64,000 nucleotides of DNA, taken from Pseudoselenomonas ruminantium (GTDB lineage: Bacteria; Bacillota; Negativicutes; Selenomonadales; Selenomonadaceae). The stretch is taken from NCBI GenBank assembly GCA_015058625.1, contig SVCA01000004.1:124001-188000 (forward strand), written 5' to 3'. How positions within the stretch are numbered: the stretch's first letter is position 1; each line of letters starts with the position of its first letter. A model generated the notes under the pieces. That model was given only the letters and a program-made list of their open reading frames with translations, did no database searches and had not been told where the DNA came from. Both the position numbers and the translations under genes were made by a program. Of this stretch, positions 6,789 through 16,600 are shown one piece after another.

Positions 6789-7491
6789 TACCGCTAATCG
6801 GATAAATCTGTGATTGAATCTTAAAGACATCGACAATCAATTCATGCTCATTGCGTTCATCAATGTAAGCCAAAACATGCTTTTTGCTGATAACAGCGGT
6901 TAAGAGCTGTCCTTGGCTGTCGCTTTCATAGCGTTTTTTGAACCACATGGCCATGTCCTGGTCTGCTGTCCAGGACAGTCCATACTTTGCCCGGTGCGGA
7001 CTGACGCCGCGATAGATGGTTAAGGTATGGGGAAGATTTTGGTAATAAGCAAGGTCGCTGGGATTCATCAAGCAGCGTTTATCTGCCTGCCGAAAATAGC
7101 GGAGAACTTCCTCGCGGTCAACCGTCGGGTCCTGATTGGGGTCTTCTTCATCGAGCCAGCTGTGCTTGAGATAATAGGCAAAGTCTTCACGGCTCATATA
7201 ATCTTTGCAGAGTTGAAACCAGGTGAGCTTATAGTCATCCAGAATCATGTCATAGATAAATGGCAGACTAAGACTATTTATCCTGTCGAGAATAAGGTGG
7301 CGATAAAACGCGTAGCTGTTCGGTGTAGAAATATCCAGCCATTTTTGTCTGTCCCGGTGATAAAAGAAGATGGACTTCGCAAAGGGATGGCAGGCTGCGC
7401 CCATGTTTTCGATGGCTTTGCTGGGAATGAGGGGCGTTGTGTCAAATAGCTTTATGGTCTGTTCGCGGATTCGGGTGAGATTGGTTTGCAT
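6772..7491 (-). CDS. putative ADP-ribosyltransferase-fold protein
   Basis: A 239-residue soluble protein. The C-terminal third has the order of motifs seen in R-S-E type ADP-ribosyltransferases: TIYRGVS (R161), GLSWTAD (S173, T175), then ELIV preceded by N-E-H-E (E215 and E217). The spacing suits the NAD-binding core. The N-terminal two thirds are helical and unrecognised. The ATG at 7491 follows GAAGGAGGGG by about 6 bases and lies inside the 3' end of hydE, a 50-base overlap, so expression is coupled to hydE. Catalysis is an inference: these motifs are short, and the STS serine motif is SWT here. It could be an inactive fold relative. Confidence 0.5.
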   Translation of the reverse strand: MQTNLTRIREQTIKLFDTTPLIPSKAIENMGAACHPFAKSIFFYHRDRQKWLDISTPNSYAFYRHLILDRINSLSLPFIYDMILDDYKLTWFQLCKDYMSREDFAYYLKHSWLDEEDPNQDPTVDREEVLRYFRQADKRCLMNPSDLAYYQNLPHTLTIYRGVSPHRAKYGLSWTADQDMAMWFKKRYESDSQGQLLTAVISKKHVLAYIDERNEHELIVDVFKIQSQIYPISGIIAAY

Positions 7492-8542
7492 GATATAGCC
7501 CCTCCTTCGTTATATGGTCGCCACGGCTGACGACAATTTTATATCCGGTGGATTCCACACGGGCGGCGAGACAGCGGACACATTCAGCAGCCTCCTCGCC
7601 GGTGCAGATTTTATGGTCATAGAGTGCGTATTTCTTGCGGACTTCCGTCGGCGAAAGATTGGGCATCAGCACATTGGCGCCGGCAAGCAGCCCCTTTTCA
7701 CGCCCCTTGGGGTCAATTGTCCCCAAAGCAGTAGTGGCCGGCAGTAATACATGCGGCAGAAGCAAACGGATAATGGAGAGCAGGCGCACGGTCATAGCGG
7801 CTGTACCGCCCGCCTCCTGTGCAAAGGGAGTATCGTGTTGGGGAATAAAGGGGCCGATGCCGACCATCTCTGGCTGAAGTTCCTGCAATAGGTGCAGATC
7901 CTTTATCAGGCAATTGAGCGTTTGCCCGGGTGAACCGACCATCATGCCACAGCCTACCTGATAACCGATTTTCTTTAAGTCACGCAGGCATTGCAGACGA
8001 TGACTGTGCGACAGTTCCGCAGGATGAAGCTGTTCATAGTGCGCTTTATCAGCCGTTTCATGGCGCAGTAAATAGCGGTCAGCGCCAGCTGCGAATAAGC
8101 GTTGGTAACTTTCTTTACTCCGTTCCCCAATGGACAGAGTTACCGCACAGTCTGCATGGCGCCTCTTTATTTCCTGTATCAGCTGACAGAGACGTTCATC
8201 CGTAAAATAGGCATCCTCGCCACCTTGCAGGACAAAGGTACGAAACCCCAGCTGATAGCCTGTATGACAGCAGGATAAAATCTGCTCAGCGGTTAAGCGG
8301 TAACGCTGGGCATGGGCATTATCCCGACGGATACCACAATAATAGCAGTTATTGCGGCAGTAATTGGTGAATTCAATCAGCCCGCGAATATAAACATCCT
8401 TGCCATAATATTTTTCACGCACATGGCAGGCACGTTGGCTAAGATATTTTTCATCGTCAGGGGAGAGAGGGGCGAGCAGTGCAGCAAATTCATCGTCCGA
8501 CAGAGTATGTGTTCGTTCCAGTTTATCAATGATAGCCTGCAT
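7442..8542 (-). CDS. hydE: HydE-like radical SAM maturase
   Basis: A 366-residue member of the biotin synthase-like radical SAM family. The cluster-binding cysteines are C62, C66 and C69 in NYCRNNCYYCGIR. The substrate-barrel motifs include VLQGGED and GIGPFIPQHDTP, which are characteristic of HydE, the maturase needed to build the [FeFe]-hydrogenase H-cluster in the cytoplasm. The ATG at 8542 is chosen because AGGAGG lies 6 bases upstream. HydE usually works with HydF and HydG; neither is in this window. The 3' end overlaps the next gene by 50 bases. PylB-like proteins are a possible alternative but fit less well. Confidence 0.82.
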   Translation of the reverse strand: MQAIIDKLERTHTLSDDEFAALLAPLSPDDEKYLSQRACHVREKYYGKDVYIRGLIEFTNYCRNNCYYCGIRRDNAHAQRYRLTAEQILSCCHTGYQLGFRTFVLQGGEDAYFTDERLCQLIQEIKRRHADCAVTLSIGERSKESYQRLFAAGADRYLLRHETADKAHYEQLHPAELSHSHRLQCLRDLKKIGYQVGCGMMVGSPGQTLNCLIKDLHLLQELQPEMVGIGPFIPQHDTPFAQEAGGTAAMTVRLLSIIRLLLPHVLLPATTALGTIDPKGREKGLLAGANVLMPNLSPTEVRKKYALYDHKICTGEEAAECVRCLAARVESTGYKIVVSRGDHITKEGLYHANQSHPNPRTDHKAI

Positions 8543-8601
8543 ATAGAACCTCCTGCATCTCAAAAAGGATTATGGCCAGCAGCACAGAATAACAGGATAT
8601 A

Positions 8602-8799
8602 TCAAAGGAGCATATTGTTTACCGCATTACTAAGAGCGATAAGCACCAACAGCACCGTTATGCCGCCGATTAAATATTCTGCACAGCCCAAAAGATTTTT
8701 GGACTGCCAGTGACTTTTTACATTGGCCCAGACAACTTCCAGCGTGATAAACAGCGCAATAAAGCAAACGATATTCACGATATAGCGTAAAATTTCCAT
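8602..8799 (-). CDS. small two-helix membrane protein
   Basis: A 65-residue protein with two hydrophobic helices, at about residues 5-25 and 42-62, joined by a basic loop (KSHWQSKN). AAGGAG lies 11 bases before the ATG at 8799; a TTG at 8808 is too close to that site. It lies 60 bases downstream of the hydE start on the same strand, so it could lead the hydE transcript. The function is unknown. Confidence 0.6.
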   Translation of the reverse strand: MEILRYIVNIVCFIALFITLEVVWANVKSHWQSKNLLGCAEYLIGGITVLLVLIALSNAVNNMLL

Positions 8800-8953
8800 A
8801 ATGGACAAGGCTCCTTTGAGTTTTTATTTTATGCAAAAGAAGATAATTTTATGGTAAGCGACCGAATGGGGAATGTCAAGGTTTCGCCGGTTGCTTATCC
8901 GAAATAAGAATGCTATCATTAACAACAGATAAAGACAGAGGGAGTCAATGTTG

Positions 8954-9694
8954 ATGAATAATAAAATAATCATGCTGCAAGGCGCCATGGATTTAGAAAC
9001 CGAACTGCTTATCGCTTCCTTGGAGCAGCCCCAGGAATATTTACTAGGGAAGTGGCGCTTTGTGGAAGGAATCTATAAAGAAAAGCCTCTGGTAATCGCG
9101 GCCACTTCCATTGGCTCTGCCAATGCTGCAGCAGCTACCGCCTTAGGCATCGAGCATTTTCATCCTGCCGCTGTAATCAATCAAGGGACTGCAGGCGGTC
9201 ATGACCCTGCCTTAAAAGCCTTTGATATCGTGTTAGGCAAACAGTCCTTTGACGCTAGTTCCTATCGTACAGCCAAGGAGGAGCAAGCAGACTGGCAGCA
9301 CATGGAGCTGATGGGCGCTTATGCCTATGACCCGCAGGAAAAAACTTTTCTGCCGCAATCTGTTTACTATGCCGGTGACCAGAAACTATTAGAAGCCGCG
9401 CATAAAGCAGCTTCTGATTATACCCATGGAAAAGTAGTAGATGGCTGTTTTGCCAGCAGTAACACCTGGAACCGTCAAAAAGAACGCATCCGCTATCTGC
9501 ATGAACAGTTCGGTTCCTCCTGTGAGGAAATGGAAGTCCATTCTGCCGCACAAATCTGCCAGCAATACAAAATTCCCTTCCTGGGTATCCGCATCATATC
9601 CAATACCGAATTACAGAATGAGGAATTCCAGCCGGAATCGGCAAAAGCCTGCCAGCAATTCGTACTGAGTGTTGTGCAGAACATCACATATTAA
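8954..9694 (+). CDS. MTA/SAH nucleosidase-family protein
   Basis: A 246-residue member of the nucleoside phosphorylase/5'-methylthioadenosine nucleosidase superfamily. Typical parts are the N-terminal QGAMDLE (matching the catalytic Glu region of MTAN), VINQGTAGGHDP (the phosphate or nucleoside loop), EEMEVHSAAQIC (the ME.....A helix that binds the ribose) and GIRIISNTE, where the usual catalytic Asp is replaced by asparagine in SNTE. It likely cleaves or binds a purine nucleoside in the cytoplasm, but the exact substrate is not clear. The ATG at 8954 is favoured, 9 bases after GAGGGAG. A strong hairpin follows the stop. Confidence 0.72.
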   Translation: MNNKIIMLQGAMDLETELLIASLEQPQEYLLGKWRFVEGIYKEKPLVIAATSIGSANAAAATALGIEHFHPAAVINQGTAGGHDPALKAFDIVLGKQSFDASSYRTAKEEQADWQHMELMGAYAYDPQEKTFLPQSVYYAGDQKLLEAAHKAASDYTHGKVVDGCFASSNTWNRQKERIRYLHEQFGSSCEEMEVHSAAQICQQYKIPFLGIRIISNTELQNEEFQPESAKACQQFVLSVVQNITY

Positions 9695-9697
9695 AAC

Positions 9698-9737
9698 AAG
9701 AACCTGCCATGGTTTTCGCCAAGGCAGGTTCTTATTA
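9698..9737. terminator. bidirectional terminator
   Basis: AAGAACCTGCC (9698-9708) and GGCAGGTTCTT (9723-9733) form an 11-bp stem. It lies between two convergent genes and can serve both. Confidence 0.8.
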
Positions 9738-9757
9738 TGTGCATGGGTAGTCACAAT

Positions 9758-10018
9758 TCAATAGATGTGATACTCTTTCCACGGTATTTGGTCAAGCCGG
9801 ATGGATTTTAGGAATTCCACAATGTCCTTCCGCCCGTAGTAATGGGGTGTGCCACTGCTGTCCTGACTCATGAGGATGATGGGCATATTGGGGAAGAACT
9901 GGGCCAGTTCGTGACGGGTCTGCACCATACGGGCAGTATACATGGTAACGGTTTGTTTCACTGCGATAATGGCAAAGGTCACTCCCTGTTCGATAATGAC
10001 GGCTCCGTGTATGGTCAT
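9758..10018 (-). CDS. small protein of unknown function
   Basis: An 86-residue protein, beginning MTIHGAVIIEQGVTFAI. The pattern of beta strands and one helix (TARMVQTRHELAQFF) followed by MPIILMSQDSSGTPHYYG suggests a small alpha/beta domain. GGGAGG lies about 8 bases before the ATG at 10018. It is transcribed away from dnaE. I do not recognise the family, though short proteins with similar ends occur near other Negativicute genes. Confidence 0.6.
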   Translation of the reverse strand: MTIHGAVIIEQGVTFAIIAVKQTVTMYTARMVQTRHELAQFFPNMPIILMSQDSSGTPHYYGRKDIVEFLKSIRLDQIPWKEYHIY

Positions 10019-10133
10019 GGCGGGCACCTCCCGAAATCTATTGTTACTAATATTTTAGCAAAGAGCCTGCAAGGGGGCAAGGTTTTATGCTATACTAAAG
10101 GGTAATCGTTTTTCGTTTAGGAAGGAACTACTT

Positions 10134-13100
10134 ATGGAAGCAGTTAACAATATAGACTTTGCCCATTTGCACGTCCATACGGAATTCAGTCTGCTGGACG
10201 GTGCCGCCCGCATCAAAGATTTGGTAGCGCGGGCCAAAGAGCTGGGCATGAAACATCTGGCCATCACCGACCATGGCGTGATGTACGGCACCATTGACTT
10301 TTACAAGGAATGCAAGAAGCAGGGCATCAAGCCCATTATTGGCTGTGAGGTCTACTTAGCGCCCGGACCCCGTCAGGAACGGCAGGATGTCAACGGTGTC
10401 CGTTACTACCATTTGATTTTGCTGGCAGAAAATCAAACGGGCTATAAGAACCTCGTCAAGCTCGTGTCGCTGGCCAATATCGAGGGCATGTACTACAAGC
10501 CCCGGGTGGATATGGAACTGCTGCGCCAGTATCACGAGGGCATTATCTGCCTGTCCGCCTGTATCGCCGGCAATGTGCCCCAGGCCCTTATCCAGAACAA
10601 CAAGGATAAAGCCGAACGGCTGATACAGGAATATATCGATATCTTCGGCAAGGACAATTACTTTCTGGAAATCCAAAATCACGGTCTGCCGGAGGAACGC
10701 ACCTCCAATGCAGGCCTTATCGAACTGGCGGAAAAGTACGGCCTGGGCCTTGTGGCCACCAACGACAGCCATTATGTCCGCCGGGAGGACAGCGAATTCC
10801 ATGATATTCTGCTCTGCATTCAGATGAGCAAGACGGTGGATGACCCGGACCGCATGCGCTTCAACAGCGATGATTACTATCTGAAATCCCCAAAAGAAAT
10901 GGCCACTCTGTTCCCGGACCATCCCGAAGCCCTGAGCAATACAGTAAAGATTGCCGAGCGTTGTCAGGTGGACTTTGAGTTTGGCCATATCCAGCTGCCG
11001 TATTATCCCATTCCCGAAGCCTATAAAGATGATGAAGCCTACTTGCGTGCCCTCTGTGAAAAGGCGCTGCCATCCCGCTATCCGGAAGTCACCAAGGAAG
11101 TGCAGGAGCGCTTGGATTACGAGCTTTCCATCATCCACCGCATGGGTTATGACAGCTACTTCCTCATCGTTTGGGATTTTATCAATCATTCCCGTGAGCA
11201 GGGGATTTCTGTCGGCCCGGGCCGTGGTTCGGCGGCAGGCAGTATCGTCGCTTATCTGCTTGGTATCACGAACCTTGACCCGCTCAAATACGATTTGCTC
11301 TTTGAACGCTTCCTGAACCCGGAGCGCGTGACCATGCCGGATATTGATATCGACTTTTGCTATATCCGCCGTGAAGAGGTTATCGACTACGTAAAGGAGC
11401 GCTATGGTTATGACCATGTGGCCCAGATTGTCACCTTCGGTACCATGGCGGCCAAAGGAGCTGTCCGCGATGTAGGCCGTGCTTTGGGCATGAGCTATGC
11501 GCAGGTGGATACCATTGCCAAGCTGATTCCGAACGAACTCAAAATGACCTTAGACAAAGCCCTGAAGGCCTCCACGGAGTTCCGCAATCTCTACGAGTCC
11601 TCGGAGGATGCGCATCGGCTTATCGACTTTGCCCGGAAGGTGGAGGGGCTGCCCCGTCATTCTTCCACGCATGCGGCCGGCGTGGTTATTGCCAAGCACC
11701 CGCTGACGGATTATCTGCCAGTTTCCGTATCCGAAGGCACTTTGGTGACGGAATTTGATAAAGACCACGTGGAGGAGCTGGGCCTCCTCAAAATGGACTT
11801 CCTGGGTCTGCGCACGCTGACGGTTATCAGCGACACCTTAAACAACATCAAAGCCACCCGTGGGGAAACTGTGGACATCAACGCCATCCCTTTGGAAGAT
11901 GAGCTGACCTCCAAGATGCTCTGCGAAGGGCGCACGGGGGCTGTGTTCCAGATGGAATCCTCGGGCATGACCAATCTCGTAAAGGATTTGGCGCCGAAGA
12001 ACTTTGCCGATTTAATTCCTACCGTAGCCCTGTACCGTCCGGGTCCTTTGGGCAGCGGCATGGTGGATGACTTTATCAGCGGGCGTCATGGGCGCAAGGA
12101 AGTCACCTATATGCATCCGCTCTTAGAACCCATCCTCAAGGAAACCTTCGGCGTGGTGCTCTATCAGGAGCAGGTTATGCAGATTGTGCAGGTATTGGCG
12201 GGCTTCTCGTTGGGTCAGGCCGACCTCCTACGTCGCGCCATGGGTAAGAAGAAGCACGAAATCCTGATGGCCCAGAAGGAGAATTTCCTCAAGGGCTGCG
12301 CGTCCAACAATATCGACGCTGACCTTGCCAACACCATCTTCGACCTTCTGACGCACTTTGCCGATTACGGCTTCAATAAGTCCCATAGTGCCGCCTATGC
12401 ACTCGTAGCCTGGCAGACGGCTTATCTCAAAGCACATTATCCCGCGGAGTTTATGGCAGCCATGCTCACGAGCGTCATGGACAATGCAGCCAAGGTGCCA
12501 GTCTATATCGAGCAGGCACATCGCATGGGCATCAAGATACTGCCACCGGACATCAACGCCAGCAACATCATGTTCAGTGTAGACAAAGGGGATATCCGCT
12601 TTGGTTTGGCGGCCGTGCGCAACGTAGGCGATGCTGCCATTAAGGCCATCATGTCCGCCCGGCAAAAGGATGGCGACTTTAAGTCCCTGCTGGATTTCTG
12701 TACCCGCCTCGATATGGGCACAGTCAACAAGCGGGTCATTGAAAGCCTGATTAAATGTGGAGCCTTTGACTCGTTGGGCAATAAGCGCAGTCAGCTTCTC
12801 TCCGTGCTGGACAAGGTAACAGGGGAGGCCCAGAGGCGGCAGAAGGACTTTGCCCATGGCCAGCTTGGACTCTTCGGTGACTTTATGCAGGATGACGCAG
12901 CGGATATGCAGCTGCCGGACGTTGAGGAAGTTCCCAAACTCACCATGCTGGGCTGGGAAAAGGAAAACACCGGTTTTTACATCACAGGCCATCCCTTGGA
13001 CGAATACAAGGACCGAATCGGCCATCTGCCGGGCATTGAAACCCTGCAGGGAAGCGTCAAGGATAAGCAGGTGGTCCGCATTGCCGGGCTGATTACGGAA

Positions 13101-13532
13101 AGCAAGCGCATCACCACGAAGAAGGGCGACACCATGTGCTTTACCACCGTGGAAGATTACACAGAACAGCTCGAAGTCACCATCTTCCCCCGCACTTTTT
13201 TGCAGTATATGAATCTACTGATACCGGACACGCCGGTTGTCATGCAGGGCAAGGTGGATTTGCGGGATGATGAAGTCAAGTTGCTGGCCGACAAAATCTG
13301 GCCCGCCAAAGAATACCAGCCGGAGTATTATCTGATGCCCGCGGCTGAGGGCGGTGAGCAGCTTCTCAAGGACTTGAAGGAGCTCATGGCCAAACACCAC
13401 GGCGACCATGTTGTCTATCTCTATCGCGGCAGCTGGCAAAAACTCGGTGAAGGCTATTGGCTGGACAATGCGCCGGAAACCCTGACCGAGCTGGAAGCTC
13501 TTTTAGGGCCTAAAGGCGTAAAAAAACGCTGA
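10134..13532 (+). CDS. dnaE: DNA polymerase III alpha subunit
   Basis: The replicative polymerase, 1132 residues, the normal size for DnaE1. An N-terminal PHP domain (LHVHTEFSLLDG, ITDHGVMYG) keeps its metal-binding histidines. The palm carries PDIDIDF near residue 401, with two of the catalytic aspartates, and the PGRGSAAGS motif precedes it. Helix-hairpin-helix and OB-fold regions (VVRIAGLITE, near 980) complete the C-terminus. It lacks the PolC 3'-5' exonuclease insertion. A TATACT with TGC in front lies just upstream (about 10090). A strong terminator follows. Confidence 0.97.
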   Translation: MEAVNNIDFAHLHVHTEFSLLDGAARIKDLVARAKELGMKHLAITDHGVMYGTIDFYKECKKQGIKPIIGCEVYLAPGPRQERQDVNGVRYYHLILLAENQTGYKNLVKLVSLANIEGMYYKPRVDMELLRQYHEGIICLSACIAGNVPQALIQNNKDKAERLIQEYIDIFGKDNYFLEIQNHGLPEERTSNAGLIELAEKYGLGLVATNDSHYVRREDSEFHDILLCIQMSKTVDDPDRMRFNSDDYYLKSPKEMATLFPDHPEALSNTVKIAERCQVDFEFGHIQLPYYPIPEAYKDDEAYLRALCEKALPSRYPEVTKEVQERLDYELSIIHRMGYDSYFLIVWDFINHSREQGISVGPGRGSAAGSIVAYLLGITNLDPLKYDLLFERFLNPERVTMPDIDIDFCYIRREEVIDYVKERYGYDHVAQIVTFGTMAAKGAVRDVGRALGMSYAQVDTIAKLIPNELKMTLDKALKASTEFRNLYESSEDAHRLIDFARKVEGLPRHSSTHAAGVVIAKHPLTDYLPVSVSEGTLVTEFDKDHVEELGLLKMDFLGLRTLTVISDTLNNIKATRGETVDINAIPLEDELTSKMLCEGRTGAVFQMESSGMTNLVKDLAPKNFADLIPTVALYRPGPLGSGMVDDFISGRHGRKEVTYMHPLLEPILKETFGVVLYQEQVMQIVQVLAGFSLGQADLLRRAMGKKKHEILMAQKENFLKGCASNNIDADLANTIFDLLTHFADYGFNKSHSAAYALVAWQTAYLKAHYPAEFMAAMLTSVMDNAAKVPVYIEQAHRMGIKILPPDINASNIMFSVDKGDIRFGLAAVRNVGDAAIKAIMSARQKDGDFKSLLDFCTRLDMGTVNKRVIESLIKCGAFDSLGNKRSQLLSVLDKVTGEAQRRQKDFAHGQLGLFGDFMQDDAADMQLPDVEEVPKLTMLGWEKENTGFYITGHPLDEYKDRIGHLPGIETLQGSVKDKQVVRIAGLITESKRITTKKGDTMCFTTVEDYTEQLEVTIFPRTFLQYMNLLIPDTPVVMQGKVDLRDDEVKLLADKIWPAKEYQPEYYLMPAAEGGEQLLKDLKELMAKHHGDHVVYLYRGSWQKLGEGYWLDNAPETLTELEALLGPKGVKKR

Positions 13533-13552
13533 CCATATAAACGCATAAAGAT

Positions 13553-13600
13553 GACCGGTTGACAAGCAGACAAAGGTATTGACTTGTCAACCGGTCTTTT
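13553..13600 (+). terminator. dnaE terminator
   Basis: Perfect 14-bp arms at 13553-13566 and 13583-13596, followed by TTTTATTAT. The right arm contains the palindrome TTGACTTGTCAA (13579-13590), part of a motif set that recurs across the window. Confidence 0.88.
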
Positions 13601-13685
13601 ATTATGCCGCGCTCCCTTTATAATGGCAGGAAATACGGCCATTTTTGGCGAAATAGTAAGCAAATATTTGCGAGGGGGGCTTTTG

Positions 13686-16600
13686 ATGTTCAATACGTTT
13701 TTAGCAGAACAAGATAAATTTAACCATACAGAGAGCATTTTTCCTTTTGTTCCGGTTTTCGTCCAAATTCATCAGCAAGCGTTGAAAACGCCGGATAAAA
13801 TAGCCGTGATTTCCGCAGGCCGCAAAATGTCCTATGGCGAGCTCGATATGCAATCGAGCCGCGTAGCCAATTTTTTGCTGCAAAAAATCAATCATCTGGA
13901 AAATAGCAAGGATATTATCATCGGCGTGGCACTAGAACGCTCTGAATATGCCTATGTGGCAGAGCAGGGAATCTTAAAGGCCGGTGCGGCCTTTCTTCCT
14001 TTTGTGACGTCCTACCCGGATGAACGCATTAACTTTTGCCTGGCAGATGCCAATGCGCCGCTGCTGATTACTTCAGAGGCTTTGCGGCAGACAAGGAACT
14101 TCAACGGCGATTATGAGGTTATCACCATCGAAGAACTTTTGGCGAGTACGGATGTCTCTTATCCCGAAGCCGTAAACATTGCCCCGGATGATTTGGCCTA
14201 TGTCATTTATACATCAGGTTCTACGGGAAAGCCCAAGGGCGTTATGATTGAACAGCACAGTCTGGCCAATTATGTACAGCGCGATGAGAAGTCCCTGGAA
14301 ATCATGCACTATGTGCGCGAGGGACGCGTTTCCCTGGCTCTGGCAGCCTTTTCCTTTGACGTGTCAATCGTAGAGGAGTTTGTCCCCCTGACCAATGGCT
14401 GTACGGTATGTATTGCCACGGAGGAAGAAATTCATGATCCCTTCCTGCTGGCCAAGCTAATGCAGGAGTCGGGAGTAAACGGCATAACCTGTACGCCGAC
14501 TTTTCTGCTTAGCATTTTGAACATCCCGGAATGTGCCGAAGCATTGAAAAATGTCGATTTTTATGATGTTGGTGCCGAGGCATTTCCCGCAGGGCTCTTT
14601 ACCAAGCTCAGAAGCCTGCGTCAGGACAGTGTAATCATGAATGTCTATGGGCCGACGGAATGCACCATGGGCTGCTCCGCGGCCCTGATGGAAGAGGAAG
14701 GCGAAATCGTAGTCGGCGGGCCGATGGTGAATACCAAGTTTTATATCGTCGATCAGCAGGGAGAATTCCTGCCTGTGGGCGAAAAGGGCGAGTTGATTAT
14801 CTGCGGCGATTGCGTCGGCCGCGGCTATATCAATCTGCCGGACAGGACGGCCAAGGCCTTCTTTACCTGCAACGGCCTGCGGGCCTATCACAGCGGGGAT
14901 TTGGCCTCGTGGACAGAGCAGGGAACCATCCGCATTCATGGACGTATTGACAATCAGATTAAGCTGCGCGGCTTCCGCATTGAGCTCGATGAAATTGAAA
15001 AAGTCATGGCGGAATTTCCCCAGGTGGATTCCTGCGCCGTAAAGGTTTTGAACCGTTCCGAGAAATCGGATTATCTGGCCGGCTACTTCACAGCAGCTCC
15101 CGATACCAATCCGCAGATACAGGATATTACCGATTTCATGAAGAACCGTCTCCCCGAGTACATGATTCCGGCCGTCATGCTGCAGGTAGACAGTATGCCG
15201 CAGACGGTAAATGGCAAAATCGACCGCAAGCAGCTGCCCTATATTGCACCTGTTCAGAGTACGGAAAATTATGTGGCTCCCCGAAATGAGAGTGAAGCGT
15301 ATATTTGCAAGACTTTTGCTGAGGTATTGCATCTGGATGAAGGAACCGTCAGCGTGGAGGATGATTTCTTCCAATTGGGCGGAGACTCGCTTTCCAGCAT
15401 GGTGCTGGTTTCGCATTTGATGGACAAGGGCATTTCCAGTGCAGATGTATTCTCGCTAAGAACGGTGGAGCGCTTGGCGGCTCTGCTCGATGAACGCAGC
15501 AATGCCGAATCACTGGATGCCATAGATGATTACGAGCGCCAGCAGCCGCACAAACTTTCTCCCATGCAGTTGGAAATGGTGGACAATCAGATGATGATGC
15601 CGCGGACTACCATGTTCAACAATATGTCCTATTTCTTCCGCTTCTCCCGGAACATCGATTCCCAGAAACTGCAGCAGGCGGTTATTGCGGCCATCCATAA
15701 TCATCCGGCTCTGGCCATGAAGATTATTTTTGATGATGACAATGACATGGTGCAGGTCTATTCGCCGGAAAGTCTGCCGGAAGTCAAAATCGAATATATG
15801 TCGGATTTGGAAATCATCAAATTATCCCACGAGCTGATAAAACCCTTTAAGGTATTTAATGCGCCGCTGCTGAACGTGCGCATGTTTAAGTCAGACCGCT
15901 ACACCTATTTGTTCTTCGACGTGCATCATCTGGCCATGGATGGTTCGTCCCTCAGTATCGTTCTGGCAGATATTATGCGGGCATATAATGGAGAAGCGTT
16001 ACCGCGGGATTATTATTGTGCTTACCTGGCCAATGAAGAAAAAATACGCGAGTCCCCCCAATATGAAGAAGATAAGGCGTATTTTCAAACGACCTATGGC
16101 GGTTATGATTGGTGCAAGATTCCGGAACCAGACAAGGACGATACCTACCATCTGGAGGCAGAACAGCGCAAAGTCCAGCTTCCCTTTGACGAAGTGGATT
16201 TGGCCGAAACCGAGAAGCGGCTGCACACATCCCGAAGCGTTATTGCCATCGCCGCGGCGATTCAGGCCCTCCATGAGTTTTCCGGGAAAAACGATATTAT
16301 GACCAACTGGATTTTCAATAACCGTTTGGGCAGCTATGCAGCCAATTCCGTGGGCATGCTGATTAAAAATCTCCCCGTAGGCATACATATGGACAAGATA
16401 GACAGCACCAGCGCTCTTTTGGCCGAGGTAAAACGGCAGGTGACCGATGGGATTGCCCATTCCAGCTATGATTATTTCGTGGCCAACGACAAGCCCTTTC
16501 TGGATGACCCGATGGAGGTTAACTACCAGTTGAACATTAACGCAGATGAACTGGGTGAACTTCGGCCTTTCTATCTGCCCTTGCCCAATCCTTATTCTGC

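Noticed and set aside
10356-11417. 353-codon minus frame opposite dnaE
   Set aside because: It is the antisense of dnaE and has no recognisable domain.
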